Assembly (NCBI RefSeq): GCF_030010235.1
Contig: NZ_JASCRS010000002.1
Span: 463,490-527,489, forward strand
DNA length: 64,000 nucleotides
DNA from: Leucobacter sp. UT-8R-CII-1-4
GTDB lineage: Bacteria > Actinomycetota > Actinomycetes > Actinomycetales > Microbacteriaceae
Direction: 5' to 3'
Shown in pieces: positions 8,360-15,556 of the stretch. The translations under genes and the position numbers were made by a program. The notes below the pieces were generated by a model, which did not search any database, had not been told where the DNA came from, and was given only the letters and a program-made list of their open reading frames with translations. Positions within the stretch are counted from its first letter, which is position 1, and each line of letters begins with the position of its first letter.

Positions 8360-9211
8360 TTAGACCATACTCTTTGGATGCCACACGGTCTTCACCTCGG
8401 TGAATGCCGCGATGCGCTGCGGTGAAGCCAGAATCTCGCCAGGCTCGATAACCCGGGTGAGTGTTTCAGCTGCGCGCACCTGCAGGTCGATCCAGTCGAT
8501 GTCTGCGGCGCCCGCAAGGTCAAGGACGTTGACGTCAGCGTGATCCGCCAGCCACGGTGCCATCTCAGCTGGCGCACCGGTGAGAACGTTTACGACACCA
8601 CCCGGCACGTCGCTCGTGGCAAGCACCTCGGCGAAACTAATCGCCGAAAGCGGGAAAGCCTCGCTTGCGATCACAACTACGGAGTTGCCCGAGACCAGTG
8701 CTGGCGCGACTGCCGAGACCAGGCCGAGTAGTGCGTCTTGCTGCGGAGCAACAATCGCTGCGACCCCGCTTGGCTCGGGCGCTGAAATGTTGAAGTATGC
8801 GCCCGCAACAGGGTTCAGATTGCCAGCAACCTGTGCGTACTTATCGCACCAACCCGCGTACCAGACCCAAAGATCGACAGCTGCATCAACCTGTGCACCG
8901 GCAACGGCAGCTGAAACGCCCTGCTGTGAGACGATTTCGTCTACAAACTGAGCCCGACGACCCTCGAGCACTTCTGCGACTCGATAGAGCACCTGGCCGC
9001 GGTTGTATGCGGTGGCACCGGCCCATTTCGCTTGTGCAGCGCGGGCGGCAACTACCGCATCGCGGGCGTCTTTACGCGAGGCCTTCGACGCATTTGCAAG
9101 GAACTCACCCTTTGGTGAGCGCACCTCGTACACACGCCCTGATTCGCTGCGCGGAAACGCTCCCCCGATAGCGAGCTTATAGGTCTTCGGAATAGTCATA
9201 CGCGCGCTCAT
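8360..9211 (-). CDS. Truncated aldehyde dehydrogenase-like protein, apparently non-catalytic
   Basis: 283 residues that align with only the N-terminal, NAD-binding half of aldehyde dehydrogenases (PF00171). Compared with the full enzyme encoded just upstream, the PWN motif is changed (IVAPQQ), the NAD-binding Lys of VLKPAE is replaced (VVIASE), and the region holding the general-base Glu and catalytic Cys is absent. Its only Cys (in YAGWCDKYAQ) is not catalytic. The reading frame is intact and the gene overlaps the full-length aldehyde dehydrogenase gene by four bases (ATGA), so it is probably translated with it. It may be a structural or regulatory partner subunit, or a decaying paralogue. 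Similar deoC plus double aldehyde dehydrogenase layouts are known in actinobacteria. Confidence 0.82.
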   Translation of the reverse strand: MSARMTIPKTYKLAIGGAFPRSESGRVYEVRSPKGEFLANASKASRKDARDAVVAARAAQAKWAGATAYNRGQVLYRVAEVLEGRRAQFVDEIVSQQGVSAAVAGAQVDAAVDLWVWYAGWCDKYAQVAGNLNPVAGAYFNISAPEPSGVAAIVAPQQDALLGLVSAVAPALVSGNSVVVIASEAFPLSAISFAEVLATSDVPGGVVNVLTGAPAEMAPWLADHADVNVLDLAGAADIDWIDLQVRAAETLTRVIEPGEILASPQRIAAFTEVKTVWHPKSMV

Positions 9212-10650
9212 GCTGATGCTCCCTTCAGGTAAGCAGCGAGGCCCTGTTTGCCGCCCTCGCGGCCGTAGCCCGATTCCTTGTAACCGCCGAATGGGCTCGA
9301 CGGATCAAAACGGTTAAACGTGTTCGCCCAAACGACGCCAGCCCGCAGACGATCAGCAACCGCGAGAATTCGCGATCCCTTGTCGCTCCAAATGCCAGCG
9401 GAAAGGCCGTAGGGCGTGTTGTTCGCCTTCGCAACGGCCTCGTCTGGCGTGCGGAAAGTCATCACAGAGAGCACCGGCCCGAAGACCTCTTCGCGCGCAA
9501 TCCGGTGCGAGGTTTCAACACCCGTGAAAATCGTGGGCGCGAACCAGAAACCCTGCTCTGGAATCTCACAGGCCGGGCTCCAACGTTCAGCACCCTCGGC
9601 CTCGCCGATATTACTGAGCTCAGTAATACGTGCAAGCTGAGCGGCTGAATTAATAGCTCCGATGTCGGTGTTCTTATCCAGCGGATCGCCGAGCCGAAGC
9701 GTCGAGAGTCGCTGCTTGAGGCGATCAACAACCTCGTCATGAATGGACTCCTGCACAAGCAGGCGACTGCCTGCACAGCAGACATGCCCCTGGTTGAAGA
9801 AGATGCCATTCACAATGCCTTCAACGGCCTGCTCGATTGGCGCATCATCAAACACAATGTTTGCTGCCTTGCCGCCAAGCTCAAGTGTGAGGCTCTTGCC
9901 GGTGCCAGCAACCGCACGGGCAATTTCACGACCGACAGCCGTCGATCCGGTGAATGCGACCTTGTTTACATCGCTGTGCCGTACAAGCGACGCACCGGTT
10001 GCACCGGCGCCTGTGACGATGTTCACGACACCGGCTGGCAGGTCGGCTTGCTGCAGAATTTCTGCGAAGATCAGCGCGGTGAGCGAGGTGGTTTCGGCTG
10101 GTTTCAGCACAACAGTGTTGCCTGCGGCGAGCGCCGGTGCGACTTTCCAAGCCAGCATCAGTAGCGGGAAGTTCCAGGGAATAACCTGGCCTGCGACCCC
10201 GAGTGACTGCGGATTTGCCCCGGCGCCAGCGTAATCAAGCTTGTCTGCCCAGCCGGCGTAGTAGAAGAACCAGGCCGCGACAAGAGGAACGTCAACGTCG
10301 CGGCTTTCGCGAATTGGTTTGCCGTTGTCAAGGCTTTCGGCGACGGCAAGTTCGCGGGCGCGTTCTTGCACGAGGCGAGCGATGCGGAAGAGGTACTTAC
10401 CGCGGTCGCGCCCTGACATCTTTGACCAGACCTTGCTGTGCGCTCGGCGAGCTGCCGCAACCGCAAGATCAATGTCTTCGTCTGAACCGATTGAGATCGA
10501 AGCGATCTTCGACTCGTCGGCGGGTGAAATAGTGTCGAAGAGGCCACCGCGGCCCTCAACAAACTCGCCATCGATGAACAGCCCGTAGCTGTCTTTCAAC
10601 TGCAAAATGCTGCGCGACTCGGGAGCCGGCGCGTATTCAAGAAATCCCAT
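9208..10650 (-). CDS. NAD(P)-dependent aldehyde dehydrogenase of the deoxyribose operon
   Basis: 480 residues, full-length aldehyde dehydrogenase. Key residues are Asn160 in VIPWNFP, Lys183 in VLKPAE, general base Glu257 in LELGGK, and catalytic Cys291 in NQGHVCCAGSR. The cofactor loop FTGSTAVG is at about 233-240. It follows deoC by 17 bases and overlaps the next gene by four, so it belongs to one transcript with deoC and the SorC/DeoR regulator. Deoxyribose-5-phosphate aldolase releases acetaldehyde, so the likely job is oxidation of acetaldehyde to acetate, which detoxifies it and yields NADH. That role is inferred from context; the sequence alone does not fix the substrate. Confidence 0.93.
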   Translation of the reverse strand: MGFLEYAPAPESRSILQLKDSYGLFIDGEFVEGRGGLFDTISPADESKIASISIGSDEDIDLAVAAARRAHSKVWSKMSGRDRGKYLFRIARLVQERARELAVAESLDNGKPIRESRDVDVPLVAAWFFYYAGWADKLDYAGAGANPQSLGVAGQVIPWNFPLLMLAWKVAPALAAGNTVVLKPAETTSLTALIFAEILQQADLPAGVVNIVTGAGATGASLVRHSDVNKVAFTGSTAVGREIARAVAGTGKSLTLELGGKAANIVFDDAPIEQAVEGIVNGIFFNQGHVCCAGSRLLVQESIHDEVVDRLKQRLSTLRLGDPLDKNTDIGAINSAAQLARITELSNIGEAEGAERWSPACEIPEQGFWFAPTIFTGVETSHRIAREEVFGPVLSVMTFRTPDEAVAKANNTPYGLSAGIWSDKGSRILAVADRLRAGVVWANTFNRFDPSSPFGGYKESGYGREGGKQGLAAYLKGASA

Positions 10651-10667
10651 GATGCTCCCTAGACGTT

Positions 10668-11681
10668 CTAATCGATCGTGACGTAGTCAGGGCCGGAGTA
10701 GCGGCCAGTGGTGAGTTTTTGACGCTGCAGAAGAACGTCGTTCAGCAGGCTTGATGCGCCGAAACGGAAAAGATGAGGCTGTAGCCACTCTTCGCCAACA
10801 GTCTCGGCCACATGTACGAGGTACTTCACGGCATCTTTCGAGGTGCGAATACCTCCAGCTGGTTTTACGCCGATCTTCTCGCCGGTGAGGCGATACCAAT
10901 CGCGAGCCACCTCAAGCATGAGGAGCGTGACAGGCAGTGTTGCTGCCGGCTGTACCTTGCCGGTTGAGGTCTTGATGAAGTCGCCCCCGGCAAGAATCGA
11001 GAGCCATGAAGCGCGCTTGATATTGTCGTAGGTTTTCAGCTCGCCTGTTTCGAGAATCACTTTCAGCGAGGCGAAGCTACCGTCTGGTCGGGCGCACGCT
11101 GCCTTCACCTGAACGATTTCGTTGTACACCTTGAGATAGTTCCCAGAGAGAAATGCGCCACGGTCGATAACCATGTCGATTTCATCTGCGCCGGCCGCAA
11201 CCGCGTCACGTGTATCGGCGAGCTTCACCTCAAGCGAGGCCCTACCGCTGGGGAAGGCAGTCGCGACTGCAGCAACAGAAATCTTGCCATCGTCAGGGTC
11301 GCCATGCGTCTCGCCGAGAGCCTCAACAACGTACGGAACCATGTCGCCGTACACACAGATCGCTGCGACCTGCGGGCAGCTGGGGTCCGATGGGTCCGGG
11401 TGCATTGCTTTGGTTGCGAGCGAGCGCACCTTGCCCGGGGTGTCTGCGCCTTCGAGGGTCGTGAGGTCAATCAAAGCGATGATCTTATCGAGCGCCCAGA
11501 CTTTTGAGCTGGTTTTGATTGAGCGAGTGCTGAGTGCTGCCGATCGCTGCTCCAGCCCAACCGCATCAACACCGGGAAGTCCGTGCAGCACGTTCCTCAG
11601 CTTCTCATTGTCGGGGTGCGCTCCCAACAGTTCCGAGACCAGGCTGCCACGATCGGCGCCGGTCAGTTGATCCGTCGTCAT
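10668..11681 (-). CDS. deoC: Deoxyribose-phosphate aldolase
   Basis: 337 residues; cleaves 2-deoxyribose-5-phosphate to glyceraldehyde-3-phosphate and acetaldehyde in the cytoplasm. The Schiff-base lysine is Lys237 in GGDFIKTSTGK and the second catalytic lysine is Lys273 in GVKPAGGIR; the DEIDMVIDRGAF segment is also conserved. It is longer than E. coli DeoC (259 residues) by an N-terminal extension, as in many actinobacterial homologues. The ATG at 11681 is chosen because GGAGGAACT sits immediately upstream and it overlaps the regulator stop by four bases (ATGA); the open frame continues further upstream without support. With the neighbouring regulator and aldehyde dehydrogenases it forms a deoxyribonucleoside-salvage operon. 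Confidence 0.96.
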   Translation of the reverse strand: MTTDQLTGADRGSLVSELLGAHPDNEKLRNVLHGLPGVDAVGLEQRSAALSTRSIKTSSKVWALDKIIALIDLTTLEGADTPGKVRSLATKAMHPDPSDPSCPQVAAICVYGDMVPYVVEALGETHGDPDDGKISVAAVATAFPSGRASLEVKLADTRDAVAAGADEIDMVIDRGAFLSGNYLKVYNEIVQVKAACARPDGSFASLKVILETGELKTYDNIKRASWLSILAGGDFIKTSTGKVQPAATLPVTLLMLEVARDWYRLTGEKIGVKPAGGIRTSKDAVKYLVHVAETVGEEWLQPHLFRFGASSLLNDVLLQRQKLTTGRYSGPDYVTID

Positions 11682-12628
11682 AGTTCCTCCAAGAGTGCTC
11701 TGGCGGTCATTTCGTCTGTAATTACTGTGCTGCACATGCCTGAACTCACTACGGTTCGCGCGATGTCGTGCTTGTTTTCACCGACGGTGACAAACACAGA
11801 GCTCGTTGCTTCGCGCAAACGATTCAGGCTGATACCCACGGTGCGGGCATCAAGTTCTGGGTCAACGATGTTGCCGTCAGCGTCGATATACCTGCCGAGC
11901 ACGTCACCAACTGCTCCTCGCCTAGCTAGTTCGTCGACGTCCTCGTGATTGAGATAGCCGTTTTCGACGTGTGCGGAGTTGTAGTCGCAAACGCCCGCGG
12001 TAAAGAGATATACATCTGCTTCGCTTGCCTGTGCCAAAACGCCGGCCACTGTTCGATCAGATTCGATTGCGAGCTTTGTTTCGAGTCGGTCGAGGATCGC
12101 CGGGCTTGGCAACAGCACAGCTTGGCCGGAGGCTTTTCGCGCGATTGTGGTTGCGAGTGATGATGCGCTGCCTGGGCGTCGATTGACGCTTACGCCGCCG
12201 TTCATCTGCACCACTTTGACTGACCTGGCCCAGCCTTCTTTGAGTTCGGCCGCGACTGCGGTGAGCGTTCGACCCCAGCTGACAGCTATCGTGTCTGGGA
12301 CGGGGCGGAGTGTGGTGAGTTGATCCGCTGCCGCTCTTGCGACGCGTTTCAGGTCGTCTGCGGAATCGCTGCTTGCCGGTACGACGACAGCTTCGGAAAG
12401 GTCGTAGCGCTCGCGCAGTTCACGTTCAAGCCCGAGCCGTCGGGCGCGTGGATGCACAATTTCTATGCGCACAATGCCCGCGGTACGCGCTTCGGTGAGC
12501 AGCCGTCCCACTTTGAACCGTGAGAGGCCTAGGAGTGCACCGATTTCGTCTTGGGTTTTGCCTTCTTCGTAGTAAAGCTCGGCGACACGCACGATGACGA
12601 GATCCTTGTCCAAGATCGCATCGCTCAT
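11678..12628 (-). CDS. SorC/DeoR-type transcriptional regulator of the deoxyribose operon
   Basis: About 316 residues. The N-terminal helix-turn-helix (LYYEEGKTQDEIGALLGLSRFKVGRLL, near residues 16-45) and the C-terminal sugar-phosphate sensor domain (PF04198; AVSWGRTLTAVA, LLPSPAI, GDVLGRYID) define the SorC family, which includes B. subtilis DeoR, a repressor released by deoxyribose-5-phosphate. It heads the operon and overlaps deoC by four bases. The ATG at 12628 is preferred because homology starts there and TATCCT ends six bases before it; the longer frame to 12730 would run into the neighbouring gene. A 16-bp perfect palindrome upstream is the likely autoregulatory operator. Effector identity is inferred from the family and neighbours. 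Confidence 0.9.
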   Translation of the reverse strand: MSDAILDKDLVIVRVAELYYEEGKTQDEIGALLGLSRFKVGRLLTEARTAGIVRIEIVHPRARRLGLERELRERYDLSEAVVVPASSDSADDLKRVARAAADQLTTLRPVPDTIAVSWGRTLTAVAAELKEGWARSVKVVQMNGGVSVNRRPGSASSLATTIARKASGQAVLLPSPAILDRLETKLAIESDRTVAGVLAQASEADVYLFTAGVCDYNSAHVENGYLNHEDVDELARRGAVGDVLGRYIDADGNIVDPELDARTVGISLNRLREATSSVFVTVGENKHDIARTVVSSGMCSTVITDEMTARALLEEL

Positions 12629-12634
12629 GACTTG

Positions 12635-12683
12635 AGGATACGTTGTTTCGCACCTCTGCGCACTCAGTTGCTCATATGAGCAA
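12635..12683 (-). promoter_or_regulatory. Leaderless promoter and palindromic operator of the deoxyribose operon
   Basis: TATCCT (12635-12640) ends six bases before the regulator ATG. TTGCTCATATGAGCAA (12668-12683) is a perfect 16-bp palindrome centred about 47 bp upstream of that ATG. An extra half-site-like GAGCAA lies further upstream, near 12707. The core TGCTCA-NN-TGAGCA recurs upstream of the BmpA importer. Confidence 0.6.
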
Positions 12684-12710
12684 AAGTTGGCGGCTTTTCG
12701 AACATTTGCT

Positions 12711-14117
12711 CTATCGAGCGGAAACCTCATTCATCTCAGGCAGCCCGGCAGGGGGCGCAATAGCCTCTCGCCGAGTCTTCGCCCACGATCCAGCGCCCAC
12801 AAGGTATCTAAAAAGCGATCGGTACACCACCGGAAAAATCATCAGAGAATACAGGGCATACACGTACGCGAAGACCAATTGCAACAAGATTCGTAGTGGG
12901 TTCGCGCTGCGCTGAGCAAAAACCGCACCCGCAATAGCTGGCGCAACCGAGAACACATAAATCAGCACAACGATTGGAATACTCCAGCGCACATCCACGA
13001 TTCCCGTAGCAAAAAGCAGCACAGAGAGCAGCACCGTCGCGCCCATAAACGCCTGCAGCAAGGGTGTCATCAGATACCAGAACTGATCCCACTTCGCGAC
13101 AAAACCAACATTAGGGTTCTTTGCCATGGTGGGCACCAGATCAAGCATCTGCCAACCGCCTTGCGCCCACCTGGTCCGTTGCCGGTAGAGTGCTCGCAGC
13201 GAGTTCAAACCCTGCTGGTCAATGCTCACGAGAGTCGATTGCCGGCCCTGCCAGCCAGCACGAATCAAGCGCAAACCAATATCTTGATCCTCGGTTAGCC
13301 GTCCCTCCCGCCAGGGCCCAAGCCTGCCGCTCGAACCAGCAACGGCCACATCATTCAGGGCTTGCAGCCGGTTGAATTGGCCGTTTCCACCCATATTTGC
13401 GGTGCCCCAACCCAGACGGCCCATCTGGTAGACGTATCCAAAAATCGCAAACTCAAGATTTTGCGCCCAGGTCAACACACTCTTGCGGTTGTAAATACGC
13501 ACGAGCGACTGCACCCCACCGACACGTTCGTCACCAAAATGTTTCGCAATCCGACCTGCGTGCGGATCGAGTCGACCATCGGCATCAACAATGGCAACAA
13601 TTACCTTGCGCGGATCCCAGTGCGCATACTCCCCCTCGGTCAACATAACCTCGGTGAGATGACGCCAAGCATCGTTGAGCGCTTCAGATTTACCCTGCCT
13701 TGCTTCCGGCATCGTACGAGTGAGCACGGTGAGGCCCTGCTGCGGCATTGCCGCAAGTAACGCTCCGGTTCGGTCATCAGATCCATCGTTAATAACGAGA
13801 ATCTGTTTGTGCGTCACCCGCACCTCACGAAGCCGACCAACCGAGTCGGCAATGGTGATTTCTTCGTTGAGCGCAGGGACCATAAAGACCCAGAGATACT
13901 CAGACTCGATCGCTTCGCCGGTTCCTCGCAGCGGATCGCGCTCAGTTCGGCGGATTGCGAATTGGGCGCGCGCGATCAAAATAACCATTGAGGTTGCCGA
14001 ACTCACCACCACAATGGCGGCAACCCAAAAAATAGGAGCCGCCCAAATAGGCATGCCGAAATAAATGTTGAGCAGCCATTCAAATGCGTCGCTAGCTGCC
14101 TCGTTCAAATTCCTCAT
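12711..14117 (-). CDS. Processive family 2 glycosyltransferase, membrane-bound
   Basis: 468 residues. One N-terminal membrane helix (about 24-49), a GT-A catalytic domain, and a cluster of C-terminal helices (about 345-440). Catalytic signatures are VPALNEE, VINDGSDD, the metal-binding VDADG, the base motif TEDQD, and QRTRWAQG, the Q-x-x-R-W motif of processive synthases (cellulose, chitin, hyaluronan, poly-GlcNAc types). It overlaps the UDP-GlcNAc 2-epimerase gene by four bases (ATGA), so the two are co-translated and probably make a surface polymer that uses UDP-GlcNAc or UDP-ManNAc. The polymer itself cannot be named from sequence. Confidence 0.87.
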   Translation of the reverse strand: MRNLNEAASDAFEWLLNIYFGMPIWAAPIFWVAAIVVVSSATSMVILIARAQFAIRRTERDPLRGTGEAIESEYLWVFMVPALNEEITIADSVGRLREVRVTHKQILVINDGSDDRTGALLAAMPQQGLTVLTRTMPEARQGKSEALNDAWRHLTEVMLTEGEYAHWDPRKVIVAIVDADGRLDPHAGRIAKHFGDERVGGVQSLVRIYNRKSVLTWAQNLEFAIFGYVYQMGRLGWGTANMGGNGQFNRLQALNDVAVAGSSGRLGPWREGRLTEDQDIGLRLIRAGWQGRQSTLVSIDQQGLNSLRALYRQRTRWAQGGWQMLDLVPTMAKNPNVGFVAKWDQFWYLMTPLLQAFMGATVLLSVLLFATGIVDVRWSIPIVVLIYVFSVAPAIAGAVFAQRSANPLRILLQLVFAYVYALYSLMIFPVVYRSLFRYLVGAGSWAKTRREAIAPPAGLPEMNEVSAR

Positions 14118-15514
14118 GGCCGACGCGGCGCCCGCTCTCTCATCAAATCTTTTCGGTCAAGATGCCGGAAGACGGCATCTTGCAGGTTCTCACCCTCAAA
14201 CTGCTCTGGCATTTCACCACCTCGGCGAACATGCGCCAGCGCGGAAACAATACGCTCGGCCGCGTGGCCATCACCGTAAGGGTTCATCGGCGCATACAAC
14301 TTCGCGAGTTCGAGTTCTTCATCGGTGCGATCGAGTACCCGAGCGGCTGCCTTATAGATGCGTTCCGGGTCAGTCCCCACGAGCTTCAGTGTGCCCGCGG
14401 CGACGCCTTCGGAGCGCTCGGTCACACTGCGAGTCACCAATACCGGGATCCCTAGAGCGGGGGCTTCCTCCTGCACCCCACCAGAATCGGTAATAATCAG
14501 CGAAGCACGTGCAACGATTCGCATAAACGCGAAGTACTCACGCGGTTCAACAAGATACACGTTGGCGCGGTCAGCAAGCCTCGTCTGCAGCGGCTTGCGC
14601 GCGACTGGGTTCGGGTGCATCGGCACCACAAACGCAGTGGTCGGGTATCGTGCAGCGAGCCGGTCTACTGCCTCAGCAATATTGCGCAGCCCGTCACCCC
14701 AGTTTTCTCGGCGGTGCGCGGTGACCAGCACAAGCCTGCGCGCCGAATCGGCGTGCACCGATTCAAGACCGGGCCCGAGATCACCCTGGTGCTCGTTGGC
14801 AAGCATCAGCATGTCGATCGAAGTGTTGCCCGTGACAATGATCCGATCGTAGTCAACACCCTCGCGCACAAGGTTGGCTTTATTCGCAGCGGTCGGCGCG
14901 AAGTGCACTGCCGCAAGCCGAGAGATGATCTGCCGATTCCCCTCTTCTGGGAATGGGGCCATCAGGTTCGATGTGCGGAGGCCAGCTTCAACGTGCACCA
15001 CCGGAATTTGCAGGTTAAAGGCCGCGAGCGCCGCAGCGCTTGCCGAGCTGGTGTCGCCGTGCACCAGGCAGCCAATGGCGCCGCGCGGCCCCCGTCGGCC
15101 GTCAGCCCGCATATCTTCGGGCACACTCTTAGCGCTCCACAACCGATCAATACCGACCAAAATGCGCGCAACCATCTGGTTCAGTGTTGGCGGCTCATCG
15201 TCCTCATACCTGCCTGCGTTCAGCGTCGCGTCGATCCGCATGCCGGCTTCGCGAAATAGGTCAGCGACAAGATCTTCGTGCTGCCCAGTGCTAATCACGA
15301 TAGGAAATAGCGAGTCGGAATCTTGCAGCGCGCGGATCACCGGGATCATCTTGATCGCCTCCGGGCGGGTCCCGACAACTACAAGAATCGACATCCGATC
15401 ATCTTGTTCGCGCGCCTGACGCTCGGCGTCGTGCACAAGTTTTCGAGTCGGATTTGCATAGCTTGATTGATCCACGCGGCACTCTATTTCGTTGAATGTT
15501 CGCTGTGTCCCCAC
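14114..15514 (-). CDS. wecB: UDP-N-acetylglucosamine 2-epimerase (non-hydrolysing)
   Basis: Interconverts UDP-GlcNAc and UDP-ManNAc, a precursor step for ManNAc-containing cell-wall polymers or exopolysaccharide. Conserved blocks are VVGTRPEAIKMIPV, HGDTSSASAAALAAF, HVEAGLRT, FPEEGNRQI, VTGNTSID, VLVTAHRRENWG and ITDSGGVQEEAPALG. Family homology starts at the internal ATG at 15394, which would give 426 residues, but that ATG has a poor ribosome site. The GTG at 15514 has AGGGA eight bases upstream and is reported here, with the start uncertain. It is followed with a four-base overlap by a processive glycosyltransferase gene. Confidence 0.92.
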   Translation of the reverse strand: MGTQRTFNEIECRVDQSSYANPTRKLVHDAERQAREQDDRMSILVVVGTRPEAIKMIPVIRALQDSDSLFPIVISTGQHEDLVADLFREAGMRIDATLNAGRYEDDEPPTLNQMVARILVGIDRLWSAKSVPEDMRADGRRGPRGAIGCLVHGDTSSASAAALAAFNLQIPVVHVEAGLRTSNLMAPFPEEGNRQIISRLAAVHFAPTAANKANLVREGVDYDRIIVTGNTSIDMLMLANEHQGDLGPGLESVHADSARRLVLVTAHRRENWGDGLRNIAEAVDRLAARYPTTAFVVPMHPNPVARKPLQTRLADRANVYLVEPREYFAFMRIVARASLIITDSGGVQEEAPALGIPVLVTRSVTERSEGVAAGTLKLVGTDPERIYKAAARVLDRTDEELELAKLYAPMNPYGDGHAAERIVSALAHVRRGGEMPEQFEGENLQDAVFRHLDRKDLMRERAPRRP

Positions 15515-15556
15515 ACAGCTGTTCCCTATGCAGCCAACTGTATGCCGGGTTCTTGA

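Noticed and set aside
12695..12712. SOS (LexA) box candidate TCGAACATTTGCTC
   Set aside because: Only one half matches the actinobacterial consensus CGAAC-N4-GTTCG; the other arm is degenerate.
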